The notes beneath the pieces were generated by a model. The model was not told where the DNA came from, did no database searches, and worked only from the letters and a program-made list of their open reading frames with translations. Of a stretch of 64,000 nucleotides of DNA, positions 35,162 to 44,499 are shown piece after piece (position 1 is the stretch's first letter; each line of letters starts with the position of its first letter). Origin of the DNA: Sulfitobacter sp. EhC04 (GTDB lineage: Bacteria > Pseudomonadota > Alphaproteobacteria > Rhodobacterales > Rhodobacteraceae). A program made the translations under genes and the position numbers. The stretch lies in the NCBI RefSeq assembly GCF_001650875.1, contig NZ_LXYI01000009.1, positions 186,001 through 250,000 on the forward strand. Direction: 5' to 3'.

Positions 35162-36166
35162 ATGGCACGCAAACCCGTGCAATCGCAAACCTACAACATC
35201 GCCATCGTGGGACAGGCCGGACGGCTGTCCTACGAGGCCCTGATCTTTGCCGCCTCCCTGCGCGAGATGAGCCCGGATTTCAAAGGTCGCCTGCTGGTGA
35301 TGGAACCGCAACCCGGCCCGCTGTGGAAATCCGACCCCCGGATTCAGGCCGCCGACATCCGCGCCGCCCTGGCCGACCTGGGGGCAGAAATCATCCCCTT
35401 CGACAGCACATACTTCGGCAGCAGCTATCCCTATGGCAACAAGATCGAGATGCTCAGCGCCCTGCCAAAGGGCGAACCATTCGTCTTTTTCGACACCGAC
35501 ACGCTGATCACGGGCGACCTTACCACGGTCCCTTTCGACTTCGACCGCCCCAGCGCCTCGCTGCGCCGCGAAGGCACATGGCCGATCCCCCAGCTTTACG
35601 GGCCAGGCTACGCGGGCCTGTGGCAAAGCCTTTATGACAAGTTCGGCCTGGATTTCGACAGCAGCCTCGACCTGACCCAGCCCGACGAATACTGGCAGCG
35701 CTACCTCTACTTCAACGCCGGGTTCTTCTATTACCGCTGCCCCCATGTCTTTGGCGAGAAATTCCTGCAATACGCCCTGGCGATCCGCGACACCCCCCCG
35801 GTCGCACTCTGCGCCCAAAGCTTCGATCCCTGGCTTGACCAGATCGCCCTGCCGCTGGTCATCCACGCATTGGGCGGCGGCAAGGACACCCTGCCGCCGG
35901 GCCTGCTGGACGGCAGCGTCACCTGCCACTACCGCCTGCTGCCCCTGCTTTACGCCCGCGAAAGCGACCATGCGATCGAGGTGCTGGAACGGGTCACCGC
36001 CCCCAACAAGCTCAAGAAGGTGCTCAAGGGCTCCGAAGCGGTCAAACGCACGGTCTACCAAAGCCGGGGCCACAAGGTGCGCGCGCTTTTCGATCAGAAC
36101 GACCTGCCGCGCAAGGAACAGGCGATCCGCAACCGGATCAAGAAAAACGGCTTCTGGATTCGCTGA
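35162..36166 (+). CDS. Glycosyltransferase-like protein (DxD motif)
   Basis: A 334-residue soluble protein. It opens with a Rossmann-like strand-helix (YNIAIVGQAGRLSYEALIFAASLRE) and at about residues 115-123 has FVFFDTDTLITGDL, a DxD motif in the context usual for GT-A glycosyltransferases such as GT8. The segment RYLYFNAGFFYYRCPH also resembles the acceptor side of that fold (NAG in GT8). No membrane segment is seen. No other polysaccharide genes lie nearby, so the sugar and acceptor are unknown. It could be a GT8-like enzyme of a small family not yet characterised. Confidence 0.55.
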   Translation: MARKPVQSQTYNIAIVGQAGRLSYEALIFAASLREMSPDFKGRLLVMEPQPGPLWKSDPRIQAADIRAALADLGAEIIPFDSTYFGSSYPYGNKIEMLSALPKGEPFVFFDTDTLITGDLTTVPFDFDRPSASLRREGTWPIPQLYGPGYAGLWQSLYDKFGLDFDSSLDLTQPDEYWQRYLYFNAGFFYYRCPHVFGEKFLQYALAIRDTPPVALCAQSFDPWLDQIALPLVIHALGGGKDTLPPGLLDGSVTCHYRLLPLLYARESDHAIEVLERVTAPNKLKKVLKGSEAVKRTVYQSRGHKVRALFDQNDLPRKEQAIRNRIKKNGFWIR

Positions 36167-36265
36167 TCCGCTTCATTGTTCCCCCAAATACACAGCGCCC
36201 CGCCAGCATCCGCACAGCGCTGCCCCCAGGGGCTCAGGCAAGCCACAGGCACCAATAATCGCATG

Positions 36266-36284
36266 CGGCGCAGCCGCGCCTTTT
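36266..36284 (+). terminator. Possible terminator after the DxD protein gene
   Basis: GGCGC-AGCC-GCGCC (36267-36280) followed by TTTT. The stem is short, so termination is uncertain. Confidence 0.35.
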
Positions 36285-36379
36285 GATCACGCCCGCGACC
36301 AGCCAACACCAACGCCGCTCCCTTGTGCGGCACGGGCCAATCGCTTACCCATATCGCAAACATTCTTGGGAGAGAGACC

Positions 36380-37672
36380 ATGACCGACGGACCGACCTAC
36401 GGCTTTGATACGCTGCAAATCCACGCGGGCGCCCGCCCCGACCCCGCCACCGGGGCGCGCCAGACGCCGATCTACCAGACCACCGCCTATGTGTTCCGCG
36501 ACACCGACCATGCAGCGGCGCTGTTCAACCTGCAGGAAGTCGGCTTCATCTACTCGCGCCTGACCAACCCCACCGTCGCCGTGCTGCAGGAACGCATCGC
36601 CACCCTCGAAGGTGGCGTCGGCGCGGTCTGCTGCTCTTCAGGCCATGCGGCCCAGATCATGGCGATCTTTCCGCTGATGGGTCCGGGCAAGAACATCATC
36701 GCCTCCACCCGGCTTTACGGCGGCACCGTCACCCAGTTCAGCCAGACCATCAAACGCTTTGGCTGGTCCTGCAAATTCGTCGATTTCGACGACCTCGATG
36801 CGGTCCGGGCGGCGGTGGATGACGACACCCGCGCCATCTTTGGCGAGGTGATTGCGAACCCCGGCGGCCATATCATGGACGTGCGCGCCATTGCGGACAT
36901 CGCGGACGAGGCCGGCGTGCCGCTGATCATCGACAACACCTCCGCCACGCCCTATCTCTGCCGCCCGATCGAACACGGCGCGACGCTGGTGGTACATTCC
37001 ACCACAAAATACCTCACCGGCAATGGCACCGTGACCGGCGGCTGCGTGGTGGATTCAGGCAAATTCGACTGGTCCGCGAATGACAAGTTCCCCTCCCTCA
37101 GCCAACCCGAACCCGCCTACCACGGCCTGAAATTCCACGAGACCTTCGGCGCGCTGGCCTATACGTTCCACGGCATTGCCATCGGGCTGCGCGATCTGGG
37201 CATGACGATGAACCCGCAGGCGGCGCATTACACCCTGATGGGGATCGAAACCCTGTCCCTGCGCATGGACCGCCATGTGGCCAACGCCAAAAAGATCGCG
37301 GAATGGCTGGAAAACGACAACCGGATCGAGGCGGTGACCTATGCCGGTCTGAAATCCTCGCCCTATTACGAGCGCGGGGCCAAGCTTTGCCCCAAGGGGG
37401 CCGGTGCGCTGTTCACCATCGCGGTCAAGGGCGGCTATGAAGCCTGTGTGAAACTGGTCGAAGCGCTTGAGATTTTCAGCCATGTCGCCAACCTCGGCGA
37501 TACCCGGTCGCTGGTGATCCACTCGGCCTCCACCACGCACCGCCAGCTCAGCACCGAACAGCAGGTTGCCGCCGGTGCAGGCCCCAATGTCGTGCGGATT
37601 TCCGTCGGCACCGAGGACCCTGACGACCTGATTGCGGACCTCGATCAGGCGCTCAGCAAGGCGGCAAGCTGA
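36380..37672 (+). CDS. metY: O-acetylhomoserine aminocarboxypropyltransferase/sulfhydrylase
   Basis: A 430-residue PLP enzyme of the Cys/Met metabolism family. It makes homocysteine from O-acetylhomoserine and sulfide. Conserved segments: DTLQIHAGARPDPATGARQTPIYQTTAYVF, FIYSRLTNPT, GVGAVCCSSGHAAQIMAIF, LIIDNTSATPYLCRPIEHGA, the PLP lysine in VVHSTTKYLTGNGTVTGG and the late SLVIHSASTTHRQLS. The ATG at 36380 follows GGGAGAGAG. The 213-base leader has no recognisable SAM-II or SAM/SAH riboswitch core. With the sulfide-oxidising operon elsewhere in the window it points to active sulfide handling, but there is no direct link. Confidence 0.92.
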   Translation: MTDGPTYGFDTLQIHAGARPDPATGARQTPIYQTTAYVFRDTDHAAALFNLQEVGFIYSRLTNPTVAVLQERIATLEGGVGAVCCSSGHAAQIMAIFPLMGPGKNIIASTRLYGGTVTQFSQTIKRFGWSCKFVDFDDLDAVRAAVDDDTRAIFGEVIANPGGHIMDVRAIADIADEAGVPLIIDNTSATPYLCRPIEHGATLVVHSTTKYLTGNGTVTGGCVVDSGKFDWSANDKFPSLSQPEPAYHGLKFHETFGALAYTFHGIAIGLRDLGMTMNPQAAHYTLMGIETLSLRMDRHVANAKKIAEWLENDNRIEAVTYAGLKSSPYYERGAKLCPKGAGALFTIAVKGGYEACVKLVEALEIFSHVANLGDTRSLVIHSASTTHRQLSTEQQVAAGAGPNVVRISVGTEDPDDLIADLDQALSKAAS

Positions 37673-37679
37673 GCTGGGC

Positions 37680-37706
37680 GGCAAGGGCCGAAACCAGGCC
37701 CTTGCC
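37680..37706. terminator. Hairpin behind metY
   Basis: GGCAAGGGCC (37680-37689) and GGCCCTTGCC (37697-37706) form a perfect 10-bp stem with a 7-base loop directly after the metY stop. C-rich sequence instead of a T-run follows, so it may need Rho or mainly protect the mRNA. Confidence 0.5.
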
Positions 37707-37827
37707 CCCTGCCCGGCGGTCCTGGCTGCCGGGTGCGCACCTTTTCTTGCGCGGGACCCTGCGCTAACCTAGGCTTCACGGGGAAGGTGCCTGTAAAGCG
37801 TAGAACCACTGTGTTAAAGTTGTGACG

Positions 37828-40698
37828 ATGAAGCCAGATTTTGCTCTTTCACTGTCTTTTGAAGGCATTCGGCTGCTGCATCGCGCGGCCGGGGGCTGGC
37901 GTATTGTCGGCGAGGTGGCGCTGACCACCGATGACCTGAACGCCGAACTTGCCGTCTTGCGGAAATCCGCCACCGCGCTGGCACCGGGCGGGTTGCGCAC
38001 CAAGCTGCTGCTGCCGGACGCGCAGATCAAATACCTGACCATCGACACGCCCGACCTGGCCGAAGACGCGCGCCGGGATGCGGCGCGCGCGGCGCTGGAC
38101 GGGGCCACCCCCTATGCGGTCGCGGAACTGGCCTTTGACATCAGCCTCGACGGGCCGCGCACCCATGTGGCCGCCGTCGCCCGCGAAACCCTGGCAGAGG
38201 CAGAGGCCTTTGCCGTCGAACACCGCTTTCATCCGGTCAGCTTTGCCGCCGTCCCCGGCAATCATCCCTACCTGGGGGAGCCGTTCTTTGGCCAGACAGA
38301 GGCGGCTGCGGAGCTTCTGGATGACGGCGAGAGCGTAGAGGCAGACGGCATCGCCGTTGTCGTGATCGGCAATGTCACCGTGCCGGACGGCCCTGTCGCG
38401 GCAGAACCATCGCCTGCGGCACCGGCCCCCAAGGCCCCACGGCCCGACACCGCGGAGCCGCCCGCGGCTGCCGCCGACACGGTGTCCAAGGACAAGCCAG
38501 AGGCTGCCGCCAAGGCGCAGGCGCCAAAGGCACCGCCAGCCGAAAAGACATCCGATCATTCTGACACCGCTGCCGCCCGCAGTGTCCCGCCAGATGAAAG
38601 GCCCAGCCCGACAGAGGCCGGACAATCCGCCGCACCCAGGGCCGATGTGACAGCCGCGCAGGCACCGGCACAAACCCAAGGCGCACCAACGCCCCCGCCG
38701 CCGCAACCCGAAGCCGCACAACCAGCCGCCCCGGAAGGTGAGGACGTCACCGTCAAGATGCCCCCGGCCCCCGTGGGGGCACCCGCTGCGGTGACCCCTC
38801 CGATCGGGGCCGCGCCGGTGATCATCACGCCGGACGCTGCGACAACAACCTCAGATGACGCTCAGGACACATCCGCGGACAAGGCGGATGCCGCTGCTCC
38901 TGACAAATCCGACAATCCCGACAGCGCCGGTGCAGCACAGGATCTGCCTGTCATGCCGACCCTGCGGGCCGCGCGGGTGGAAAAGGGGGCAACCGCAGCA
39001 TCCCTGCCGCCGCTGCGCGCCGAGCCGAGCGGGTTTGCCAGCCGACGCAGCGGACCGGCGAAACCCAGGCTTGAAGGCGCGCGGCGCGAGCCGCTGGTCG
39101 GCGCGCCCGCCGCTTTGCCCTCAGGGGAAGATGCGGTCATCCGCCCGGACAGTTCATCCTTCGATACGCCCGCCCCGACGCCGGATGTTGCCGCGCCCCC
39201 CGCCGCCGAACCTGCGCCCGCAGGCGGCGGTTTCCTGAGCCGCAGGCGCAAAGGCACCTCCGCGCCCGACAAGCGCATTCTGGCCACCCCGGCCCCGCAG
39301 CCCGGCGGCGCGGCGGTGTCCGAAGCAGAGCGGATGACCATTTTCGGCGCGCGCAGGGCCGAGGTCGGTGGCAAACCCCGTTTCCTTGGCCTTGTCCTGA
39401 CGGCGGTACTGTTGGTTTTTCTGGCCGGTGTCGCGGCCTGGGCTTCGGTGTTTCTTGACGAAGGGATGAGCCTGTCGCGGCTGTTTGGTCCGCGCCCCAC
39501 GCCTGAAGTGGCCGCCGTCCCTGACACCCCGGTGCCAGAGCAGCCGACACCCGAAACAAACGATCCGGTTCGGACTGCCGCACTGGACAGTGGCCTGACA
39601 GAGGAAGACGGTGCCGTGCTGGACGCCCTGCGCGAACCGATGCCCACGGTTGAGCTGGACCTCAGCGAGGCTGAGCTGGAAGCGAAATATGCAGCGACCG
39701 GGATCTGGCCCCGCGCCCCCGTTGTGCCGCTTGATCCTGCGGGCGAAGTCGTGATCGAAGACCTTTACCTGACCAGTATTGATCCGGTCAGTACAGCTGC
39801 GGATGCAATCGCCCTGCCGGCGCTTGACAGCCTGCTGACCGATGCCGCCCTGGGCGAGATCGCGAGCCCCGCTGCCGCCGGAACCCGGTTTGCAATCGGC
39901 GCGAATGGCCTTGTCATTCCCACAACGTCAGGAACGGTAAGCCCCGAAGGTGTCACCATTTATCTGGGCAAACCGGATATCCTGCCCCCCGACAGCATCA
40001 TGGCCCGCTATCAGCCCCAGACCGGCGAAACCGCAGAGGACATTCCGGTGCTGAATGTGCTGGCCGCGTTCCGGCCCAGGACCCGGCCCGGCGGGCTGGT
40101 CGAAAATGCCGAACGTGCGCAGTTTGATGGGCTGACGATTGATGAGCTGGCCCAGTACCGACCCGCCTTGCGTCCGCAGTCGGTACAGGAACAGGCGGCA
40201 GAAGCCGCCGCGCCAACAGTGAACCCCGCCGATACCGCCGAAGCCGTGGCATTGGCGCTGGAGACACCTGCCCAGCCGGTCGCTTTCGAGAACCCGACGC
40301 AATTTGCCGTTGCCGCCTCGGCCCGGCCAGACACACGGCCCCGCAACTTTGACCGTATTGTCAGACGCGCCGAACGCACGGCCCCGGCAGAAGAGACCCG
40401 CGTGGCCAGTGCAGCCTCCGTGGCACCGCGCACGGTCGCCCCCAGCATCCCGTCAAAGACTTCGGTTGCGAAACAGGCCACGGTCAAGAACGCCATCAAC
40501 CTGCGCAAGGTCAACCTGATCGGCGTGTACGGCAAGCCGTCGAACCGCCGCGCGCTGGTTCGTCTCAGCAACGGGCGGTACAAGAAGGTTGTCGTGGGGG
40601 ACAGGATCGACGGCGGACGTGTCTCTGCCATCGGGGATGCCGAACTGCGCTATACCAAGGGTGGCCGCTCCGTCGTGCTGACAATGCCAAGAGGCTGA
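37828..40698 (+). CDS. Large membrane protein with GspL/PilM-like and GspC/PilP-like ends
   Basis: A 956-residue protein of unusual composition. Residues 1 to about 170 (ALSLSFEGIRLLHRAAGGWRIVGEV...KLLLPDAQIKYLTIDTPD...AARAALDGATPYAVAELAFDISLDG) look like the actin-like cytoplasmic part of GspL/PilM. Residues about 185-510 are an Ala/Pro/Asp-rich disordered linker. One membrane helix (LGLVLTAVLLVFLAGVAAWASVFL) is at about 520-545. The C-terminal periplasmic part is again Pro-rich and ends with LIGVYGKPSNRRALVRLSNGRYKKVVVGDRIDGGRVSAIGDAELRYTKGGRSVVLTMP, which matches the small domain of GspC/PilP. No other type II secretion or pilus genes are near. Proline-rich homologues may be labelled translation initiation factor IF-2 in databases, wrongly. 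Envelope-spanning sensing or scaffolding is an inference. Confidence 0.55.
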   Translation: MKPDFALSLSFEGIRLLHRAAGGWRIVGEVALTTDDLNAELAVLRKSATALAPGGLRTKLLLPDAQIKYLTIDTPDLAEDARRDAARAALDGATPYAVAELAFDISLDGPRTHVAAVARETLAEAEAFAVEHRFHPVSFAAVPGNHPYLGEPFFGQTEAAAELLDDGESVEADGIAVVVIGNVTVPDGPVAAEPSPAAPAPKAPRPDTAEPPAAAADTVSKDKPEAAAKAQAPKAPPAEKTSDHSDTAAARSVPPDERPSPTEAGQSAAPRADVTAAQAPAQTQGAPTPPPPQPEAAQPAAPEGEDVTVKMPPAPVGAPAAVTPPIGAAPVIITPDAATTTSDDAQDTSADKADAAAPDKSDNPDSAGAAQDLPVMPTLRAARVEKGATAASLPPLRAEPSGFASRRSGPAKPRLEGARREPLVGAPAALPSGEDAVIRPDSSSFDTPAPTPDVAAPPAAEPAPAGGGFLSRRRKGTSAPDKRILATPAPQPGGAAVSEAERMTIFGARRAEVGGKPRFLGLVLTAVLLVFLAGVAAWASVFLDEGMSLSRLFGPRPTPEVAAVPDTPVPEQPTPETNDPVRTAALDSGLTEEDGAVLDALREPMPTVELDLSEAELEAKYAATGIWPRAPVVPLDPAGEVVIEDLYLTSIDPVSTAADAIALPALDSLLTDAALGEIASPAAAGTRFAIGANGLVIPTTSGTVSPEGVTIYLGKPDILPPDSIMARYQPQTGETAEDIPVLNVLAAFRPRTRPGGLVENAERAQFDGLTIDELAQYRPALRPQSVQEQAAEAAAPTVNPADTAEAVALALETPAQPVAFENPTQFAVAASARPDTRPRNFDRIVRRAERTAPAEETRVASAASVAPRTVAPSIPSKTSVAKQATVKNAINLRKVNLIGVYGKPSNRRALVRLSNGRYKKVVVGDRIDGGRVSAIGDAELRYTKGGRSVVLTMPRG

Positions 40699-40699
40699 A

Positions 40700-40726
40700 A
40701 GGGGCGGCACCCGCAGGCCCGCCCCT
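40700..40726. terminator. Bidirectional terminator between convergent genes
   Basis: AGGGGCGG (40700-40707) and CCGCCCCT (40719-40726) form an 8-bp stem, preceded by AAA and followed by CATCATCATT. It can serve both the large membrane protein gene and hpd, which converge here. Confidence 0.5.
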
Positions 40727-40750
40727 CATCATCATTCCGGCATGCGCCGC

Positions 40751-41860
40751 TCAGGAGGCTTTCAATTCGCCGCTGTCGAGTTGTTCCTGCTCGATGCTTT
40801 CGAACAGCGCCTTGAAGTTCCCCTCGCCGAAGCCGTCATCGCCCTTGCGTTCGATGAATTCGAAAAAGATCGGGCCGATCACGGTTTTCGAGAAGATTTG
40901 CAACAGGATGCGTGTTTCGCCCCCCGGTTTGCCCTCGACGTCCACCACGCCTTCGCCGTCGATCAGGATGCCGTGTTTCTGCATCCGGTCCAGCGGCTCT
41001 TCGTGGCCGGTCACGCGGTCCTTGCTCATGATATAGTAGGTCTCGGGCGGGCCGGGCATGAACTGCACGCCCTTGTCGGCAATGGCATCGGTGGCGTCAT
41101 AGATGTCGCGCGCGCCAACGGCGATGTGCTGAATCCCCTCGCCCTTGTATTTCTTGAGGTAGGCCACGATCTGGCCCTTCTCGTCGCGGTCCTCGTTGAT
41201 CGGGATGCGGATGCGGCCACAGGGCGAGGTCAGCGCGCGACTGGTCAACCCGGTGAACTTGCCCTCGATGTCGAAAAAGCGGATTTCGCGGAAGTTGAAC
41301 AGGTCGCCGTAGAACTTGAACCAGACGTCCATGTTGCCTTTGAACACGTTGTGGGTCAGGTGGTCGAGATAGTAGAACCCCACGCCTTCCGGCTTGGATT
41401 GCGCGATCCAGTCGTATTCCCAGTTGTAGGGCGAGGTGTCGTAGTACTGATCCACGAAATAGAGCAGCGATCCGCCAATCCCCATGATTGCAGGCACGTC
41501 CAGCACCTTGCCGTCTCCGGTATATTCCTCGGCCCCGTTGGCGAGCGCATGTTCAAGTGCGCGTTTGGCATCGACCACGCGCCAGCCCATCGAGGGGGCG
41601 CAGGGGCCGTGTTTGGCCACGAAGCTGGCGGCAAAGCTGTCAGGATCGGCATTCAGCACATAGGTGATGTCACCCTGCTGCCAAAGCTCGATCTTCCTGG
41701 TCTTGTGGTTGGCCACATGGGCATATCCCATACGGGCAAAGAGGTCGCGCAATTCCTGCGGGTTTTCCGAAGCGAATTCGACAAACTCGAACCCGTCCGT
41801 GCCTGCGGGGTTCTCGGCGGTGATTTTCGATTTCGGTGCGTCGTGCGGGAAAGGTCCCAT
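40751..41860 (-). CDS. hpd: 4-hydroxyphenylpyruvate dioxygenase
   Basis: A 369-residue non-heme iron dioxygenase of two glyoxalase-like (VOC) halves, which converts 4-hydroxyphenylpyruvate to homogentisate in tyrosine breakdown. Motifs: GFEFVEFASENPQEL at the start, YYLDHLTHNV (first metal histidine), GIQHIAVGARDIYDATDAI (second histidine), and the C-terminal LLQIFSKTVIGPIFFEFIERKGDDGFGEGNFKALFESIE (metal glutamate in FFEFIER). The ATG follows AGGAGG. The divergent Lrp-type gene at 42005 is the probable regulator, in line with Lrp/AsnC control of aromatic amino-acid catabolism. Homogentisate dioxygenase is not in the window. Confidence 0.95.
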   Translation of the reverse strand: MGPFPHDAPKSKITAENPAGTDGFEFVEFASENPQELRDLFARMGYAHVANHKTRKIELWQQGDITYVLNADPDSFAASFVAKHGPCAPSMGWRVVDAKRALEHALANGAEEYTGDGKVLDVPAIMGIGGSLLYFVDQYYDTSPYNWEYDWIAQSKPEGVGFYYLDHLTHNVFKGNMDVWFKFYGDLFNFREIRFFDIEGKFTGLTSRALTSPCGRIRIPINEDRDEKGQIVAYLKKYKGEGIQHIAVGARDIYDATDAIADKGVQFMPGPPETYYIMSKDRVTGHEEPLDRMQKHGILIDGEGVVDVEGKPGGETRILLQIFSKTVIGPIFFEFIERKGDDGFGEGNFKALFESIEQEQLDSGELKAS

Positions 41861-42004
41861 GAGAAGCCTCCTCTACAAGTGTGAAACTGTTGGAAGCAAG
41901 ATACGTTCCGATGCCTGCCAATGCTGCGCATAATTGGGAAAGGTTCTGGCAATTTCCACGCAAATGCCGCATGATCCATCCATATCACGCGGGAAATGCG
42001 CATC

Positions 42005-42460
42005 ATGCTGGATGATATCGACACAAGATTGCTGGCCGCCCTGCAGCGCGACGCCCACCTGACCGCGCAGGAGTTGGGAGAGGCGCTGAACCTGTCCCCC
42101 TCACAGGCAGGCAGGCGGCGGCAGCGGCTGGAAAGCGAAGGCTATATCCAGGGCTATACCGCCCGGCTGGACCCGGTGCGCCTGGGCCTGAACGTACAGG
42201 GGTTTGTCCAGGTCCACCTGGGCACCCATGGCCCGGACCATTCACGAAGTTTTGCGCGACTTATGGCCAGTCGGGCCGAGATAGTGAGCGTCTGGACCAT
42301 GACGGGGGATGCGGATTACCTGCTGCGTGTCTATTGTGAGGACTTACCCAGCCTGAACCGGCTGATTCACGAAGTCTTGCTGCCGCATCCCGCTGTTTCC
42401 AGGGTGCACAGCCAGATCGTGATGGACCAGCTCAAACGCGATGGGCCCTTGCCCACCTGA
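42005..42460 (+). CDS. Lrp/AsnC-family transcriptional regulator
   Basis: A 151-residue regulator. N-terminal helix-turn-helix: LDDIDTRLLAALQRDAHLTAQELGEALNLSPSQAGRRRQRLESEGYI; C-terminal RAM domain: GFVQVHLGTHG...VSVWTMTGDADYLLRVYCEDLPSLNRLIHEVLLPHPAVSRVHSQIVMDQLK. The ATG at 42005 has GGGAAA eight bases upstream; an ATG three codons earlier (41996) is possible. It is divergent from hpd with about 145 bases between starts, so it probably senses tyrosine or phenylalanine and controls hpd. It is followed closely by the antiporter gene (19 bases). Confidence 0.88.
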   Translation: MLDDIDTRLLAALQRDAHLTAQELGEALNLSPSQAGRRRQRLESEGYIQGYTARLDPVRLGLNVQGFVQVHLGTHGPDHSRSFARLMASRAEIVSVWTMTGDADYLLRVYCEDLPSLNRLIHEVLLPHPAVSRVHSQIVMDQLKRDGPLPT

Positions 42461-42479
42461 CCCTTTTGAAAGGACCCCC

Positions 42480-44396
42480 ATGGAAGGTTTCCTGTTCCAG
42501 GCCTCGATCTATCTTGCAGCTGCGGTGATTGCGGTGCCCATTGCGGCGCGTCTGGGGCTGGGATCGGTGCTGGGGTATCTGGCGGCAGGCATCCTGATCG
42601 GCCCGGTGCTGGGCCTTGTCGGGTCCGAGACAAAGGACTTGCAGCATTTCGCGGAATTCGGCGTTGTGATGATGCTGTTCCTGATCGGGCTTGAGCTTGA
42701 GCCCAAGGCGCTGTGGGACATGCGGCACCGGCTGCTGGGGCTGGGGGGTCTTCAAATCATCCTGACCACGGCCGCTCTGATGGGTGTCGCGATGGCATAT
42801 GGCCAGCCGTGGAACGTGTCGCTGGCGGTCGGGCTGACGCTGGCACTGTCCTCGACCGCGATCGTGTTGCAGACCCTGTCCGAGAAAAACCTGATGCAGA
42901 CAGGCGGCGGGCGCAGCGTCTTTTCGGTGCTGCTGACCCAGGACATCGCGGTGATCCCGATCCTGGCGCTGCTGCCGCTTCTGGCCAGTGGCACGGTCGG
43001 TGGCATCCTGCCGGACGGGTCGATTTCGCTCAATCCCGAACAGGTGGATGCGGCCCATGGCGCGGAAGCGGGCGAACATGGGCCTGCTGCCGCAACGGCT
43101 GCCTTCGACTTTGTCCAGGGCCTGCCGGGCTGGGGCATCACGCTGGTCACCATCGGGGCGGTCCTGTCGATCATCATCGTCGGCGTGTTCTTTACCCGCC
43201 CCGTTTTCCGCTTCATCCACTCCGCCAACCTGCGCGAGATGTATACCGCGCTGGCCCTGCTGATCGTCGTTGGCATTTCATTTCTGATGATGGTGGTGGG
43301 CCTGTCCCCGGCACTGGGTGCGTTTCTGGCGGGCGTGGTTCTGGCCTCGTCCGAGTTCCGCCACGAGCTTGAGACCGACCTTGAACCCTTCAAGGGCCTG
43401 CTGCTGGGCCTGTTCTTTGTCACAGTGGGGGCCGGGATCAACTTTGAGCTGCTGTTCAGCAAGCCGATCCTGCTGGTCGGGATGGCGGTGCTGGTCATCG
43501 TGGTCAAGGGGCTGATCCTGGGCGTGCTGGGGCGTATCTTCCGGCTCAGGGGGCGGGACCAGTGGCTGTTTGCCCTTAGCCTCGCGCAAGCGGGCGAATT
43601 CGGCTTTGTGCTGGTCAGCTTTTCGGTCGCCACCGGGGTCATGCCAAACGCGATAGCAGAGACATTGCTGCTGGTGATCGCGCTGTCGATGCTGATCACG
43701 CCGCTGCTGTTCATTCTATATGACCGGATCAGCAGGCGCATGGACGTCAAACACGGCCCCCTCACCCCGGATGAGATCGACGAATCCGGGCCGGTGATCA
43801 TTGCCGGCATCGGACGGTTCGGCCAGATCGTGAACCGGCTGGTGCAGGCCAGCGGGTTCCAGACCGTGGTGCTGGACCACAACCCCGACACGATCGCGGT
43901 GATGCGCCGCTTTGGGTTCAAGGCGTTTCTGGGCGACCCGACCCGCCCCGACATCCTGCGCAAGGCCGGTCTGCGCGAGGCCAGCGTGCTGGTCGTCGCG
44001 CTGGATGATCAGAAATCGGCACTGCAACTGATCACCTATGCCCGCAAGGAACGGCCCGATCTGCATATCGTGGCCCGCGCCCATGACCGCACCGACGTCT
44101 ACCGCCAGTATCAGGCCGGTGCCGACGACATTGTACGCGAGATGTTCGACAGCTCTCTCAGGGCCGGCCGCTATGTTCTGGAAAATCTGGGCCTGTCCGA
44201 ATACGAGGCCGCCGAGGCGCAGCGCATGTTCTATGCCCATGACCGCAAGTCGGTGCGCGAACTGGCGGCCCTCTGGCGTCCGGACATCGACCCCTCGCAG
44301 AACAAGGCCTATGTAACCCGTGCAAAGGAATTGCAGAAGGACCTCGAAACCGCTTTTCTCAACCGTGGCGACGAGGACGAGAAAAAGCGCGCTTAA
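42480..44396 (+). CDS. Kef-type cation:proton antiporter with TrkA-N domain (CPA2 family)
   Basis: A 638-residue protein with about 12-13 membrane helices. Conserved segments: GSVLGYLAAGILIGPVLGL, FGVVMMLFLIGLELEP, LSSTAIVLQTLSEKNLMQTGGGRSVFSVLLTQDIAVIPIL, SPALGAFLAGVVLASSEFRHELETDLEPFKGLLLGLFFVTVGAGI and AQAGEFGFVLVSF. From about residue 438 follows a TrkA-N/RCK NAD-binding domain (GPVIIAGIGRFGQIVNRLVQASGFQTVVLDHNPDTIAVMRRFG). This is the build of KefB/KefC. The KefC glutathione-sensing features cannot be confirmed, so the ion (K+ or Na+) is open. AAAGGA precedes the ATG. The stop codon TAA is the first bases of a dispersed element copy. Confidence 0.9.
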   Translation: MEGFLFQASIYLAAAVIAVPIAARLGLGSVLGYLAAGILIGPVLGLVGSETKDLQHFAEFGVVMMLFLIGLELEPKALWDMRHRLLGLGGLQIILTTAALMGVAMAYGQPWNVSLAVGLTLALSSTAIVLQTLSEKNLMQTGGGRSVFSVLLTQDIAVIPILALLPLLASGTVGGILPDGSISLNPEQVDAAHGAEAGEHGPAAATAAFDFVQGLPGWGITLVTIGAVLSIIIVGVFFTRPVFRFIHSANLREMYTALALLIVVGISFLMMVVGLSPALGAFLAGVVLASSEFRHELETDLEPFKGLLLGLFFVTVGAGINFELLFSKPILLVGMAVLVIVVKGLILGVLGRIFRLRGRDQWLFALSLAQAGEFGFVLVSFSVATGVMPNAIAETLLLVIALSMLITPLLFILYDRISRRMDVKHGPLTPDEIDESGPVIIAGIGRFGQIVNRLVQASGFQTVVLDHNPDTIAVMRRFGFKAFLGDPTRPDILRKAGLREASVLVVALDDQKSALQLITYARKERPDLHIVARAHDRTDVYRQYQAGADDIVREMFDSSLRAGRYVLENLGLSEYEAAEAQRMFYAHDRKSVRELAALWRPDIDPSQNKAYVTRAKELQKDLETAFLNRGDEDEKKRA

Positions 44397-44499
44397 AGCG
44401 CCCCGCCTTAAACTTGAATCGCCGATACCCTGCCGCGCTTCGCGCTCTCGGGACATCGGCGATACGGAGTGTATCAGGTTAAAGGCGGGACGCTGTAAA
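44394..44499 (+). repeat. Dispersed ~105-bp palindromic element, copy 2
   Basis: Begins TAAAGCGCCCCGCCTTAAAC, ends GTTAAAGGCGGGACGCTGTA. It differs from copy 3 at a single base that I can see. It includes an additional hairpin, GATACGGAGTGTATC, near the right end. Its first three bases are the stop codon of the antiporter gene. Confidence 0.88.

Noticed and set aside
36167..36379. SAM riboswitch in front of metY
   Set aside because: I looked for the SAM-II and SAM/SAH core sequences known in Alphaproteobacteria and did not see them; only short unrelated hairpins are present.
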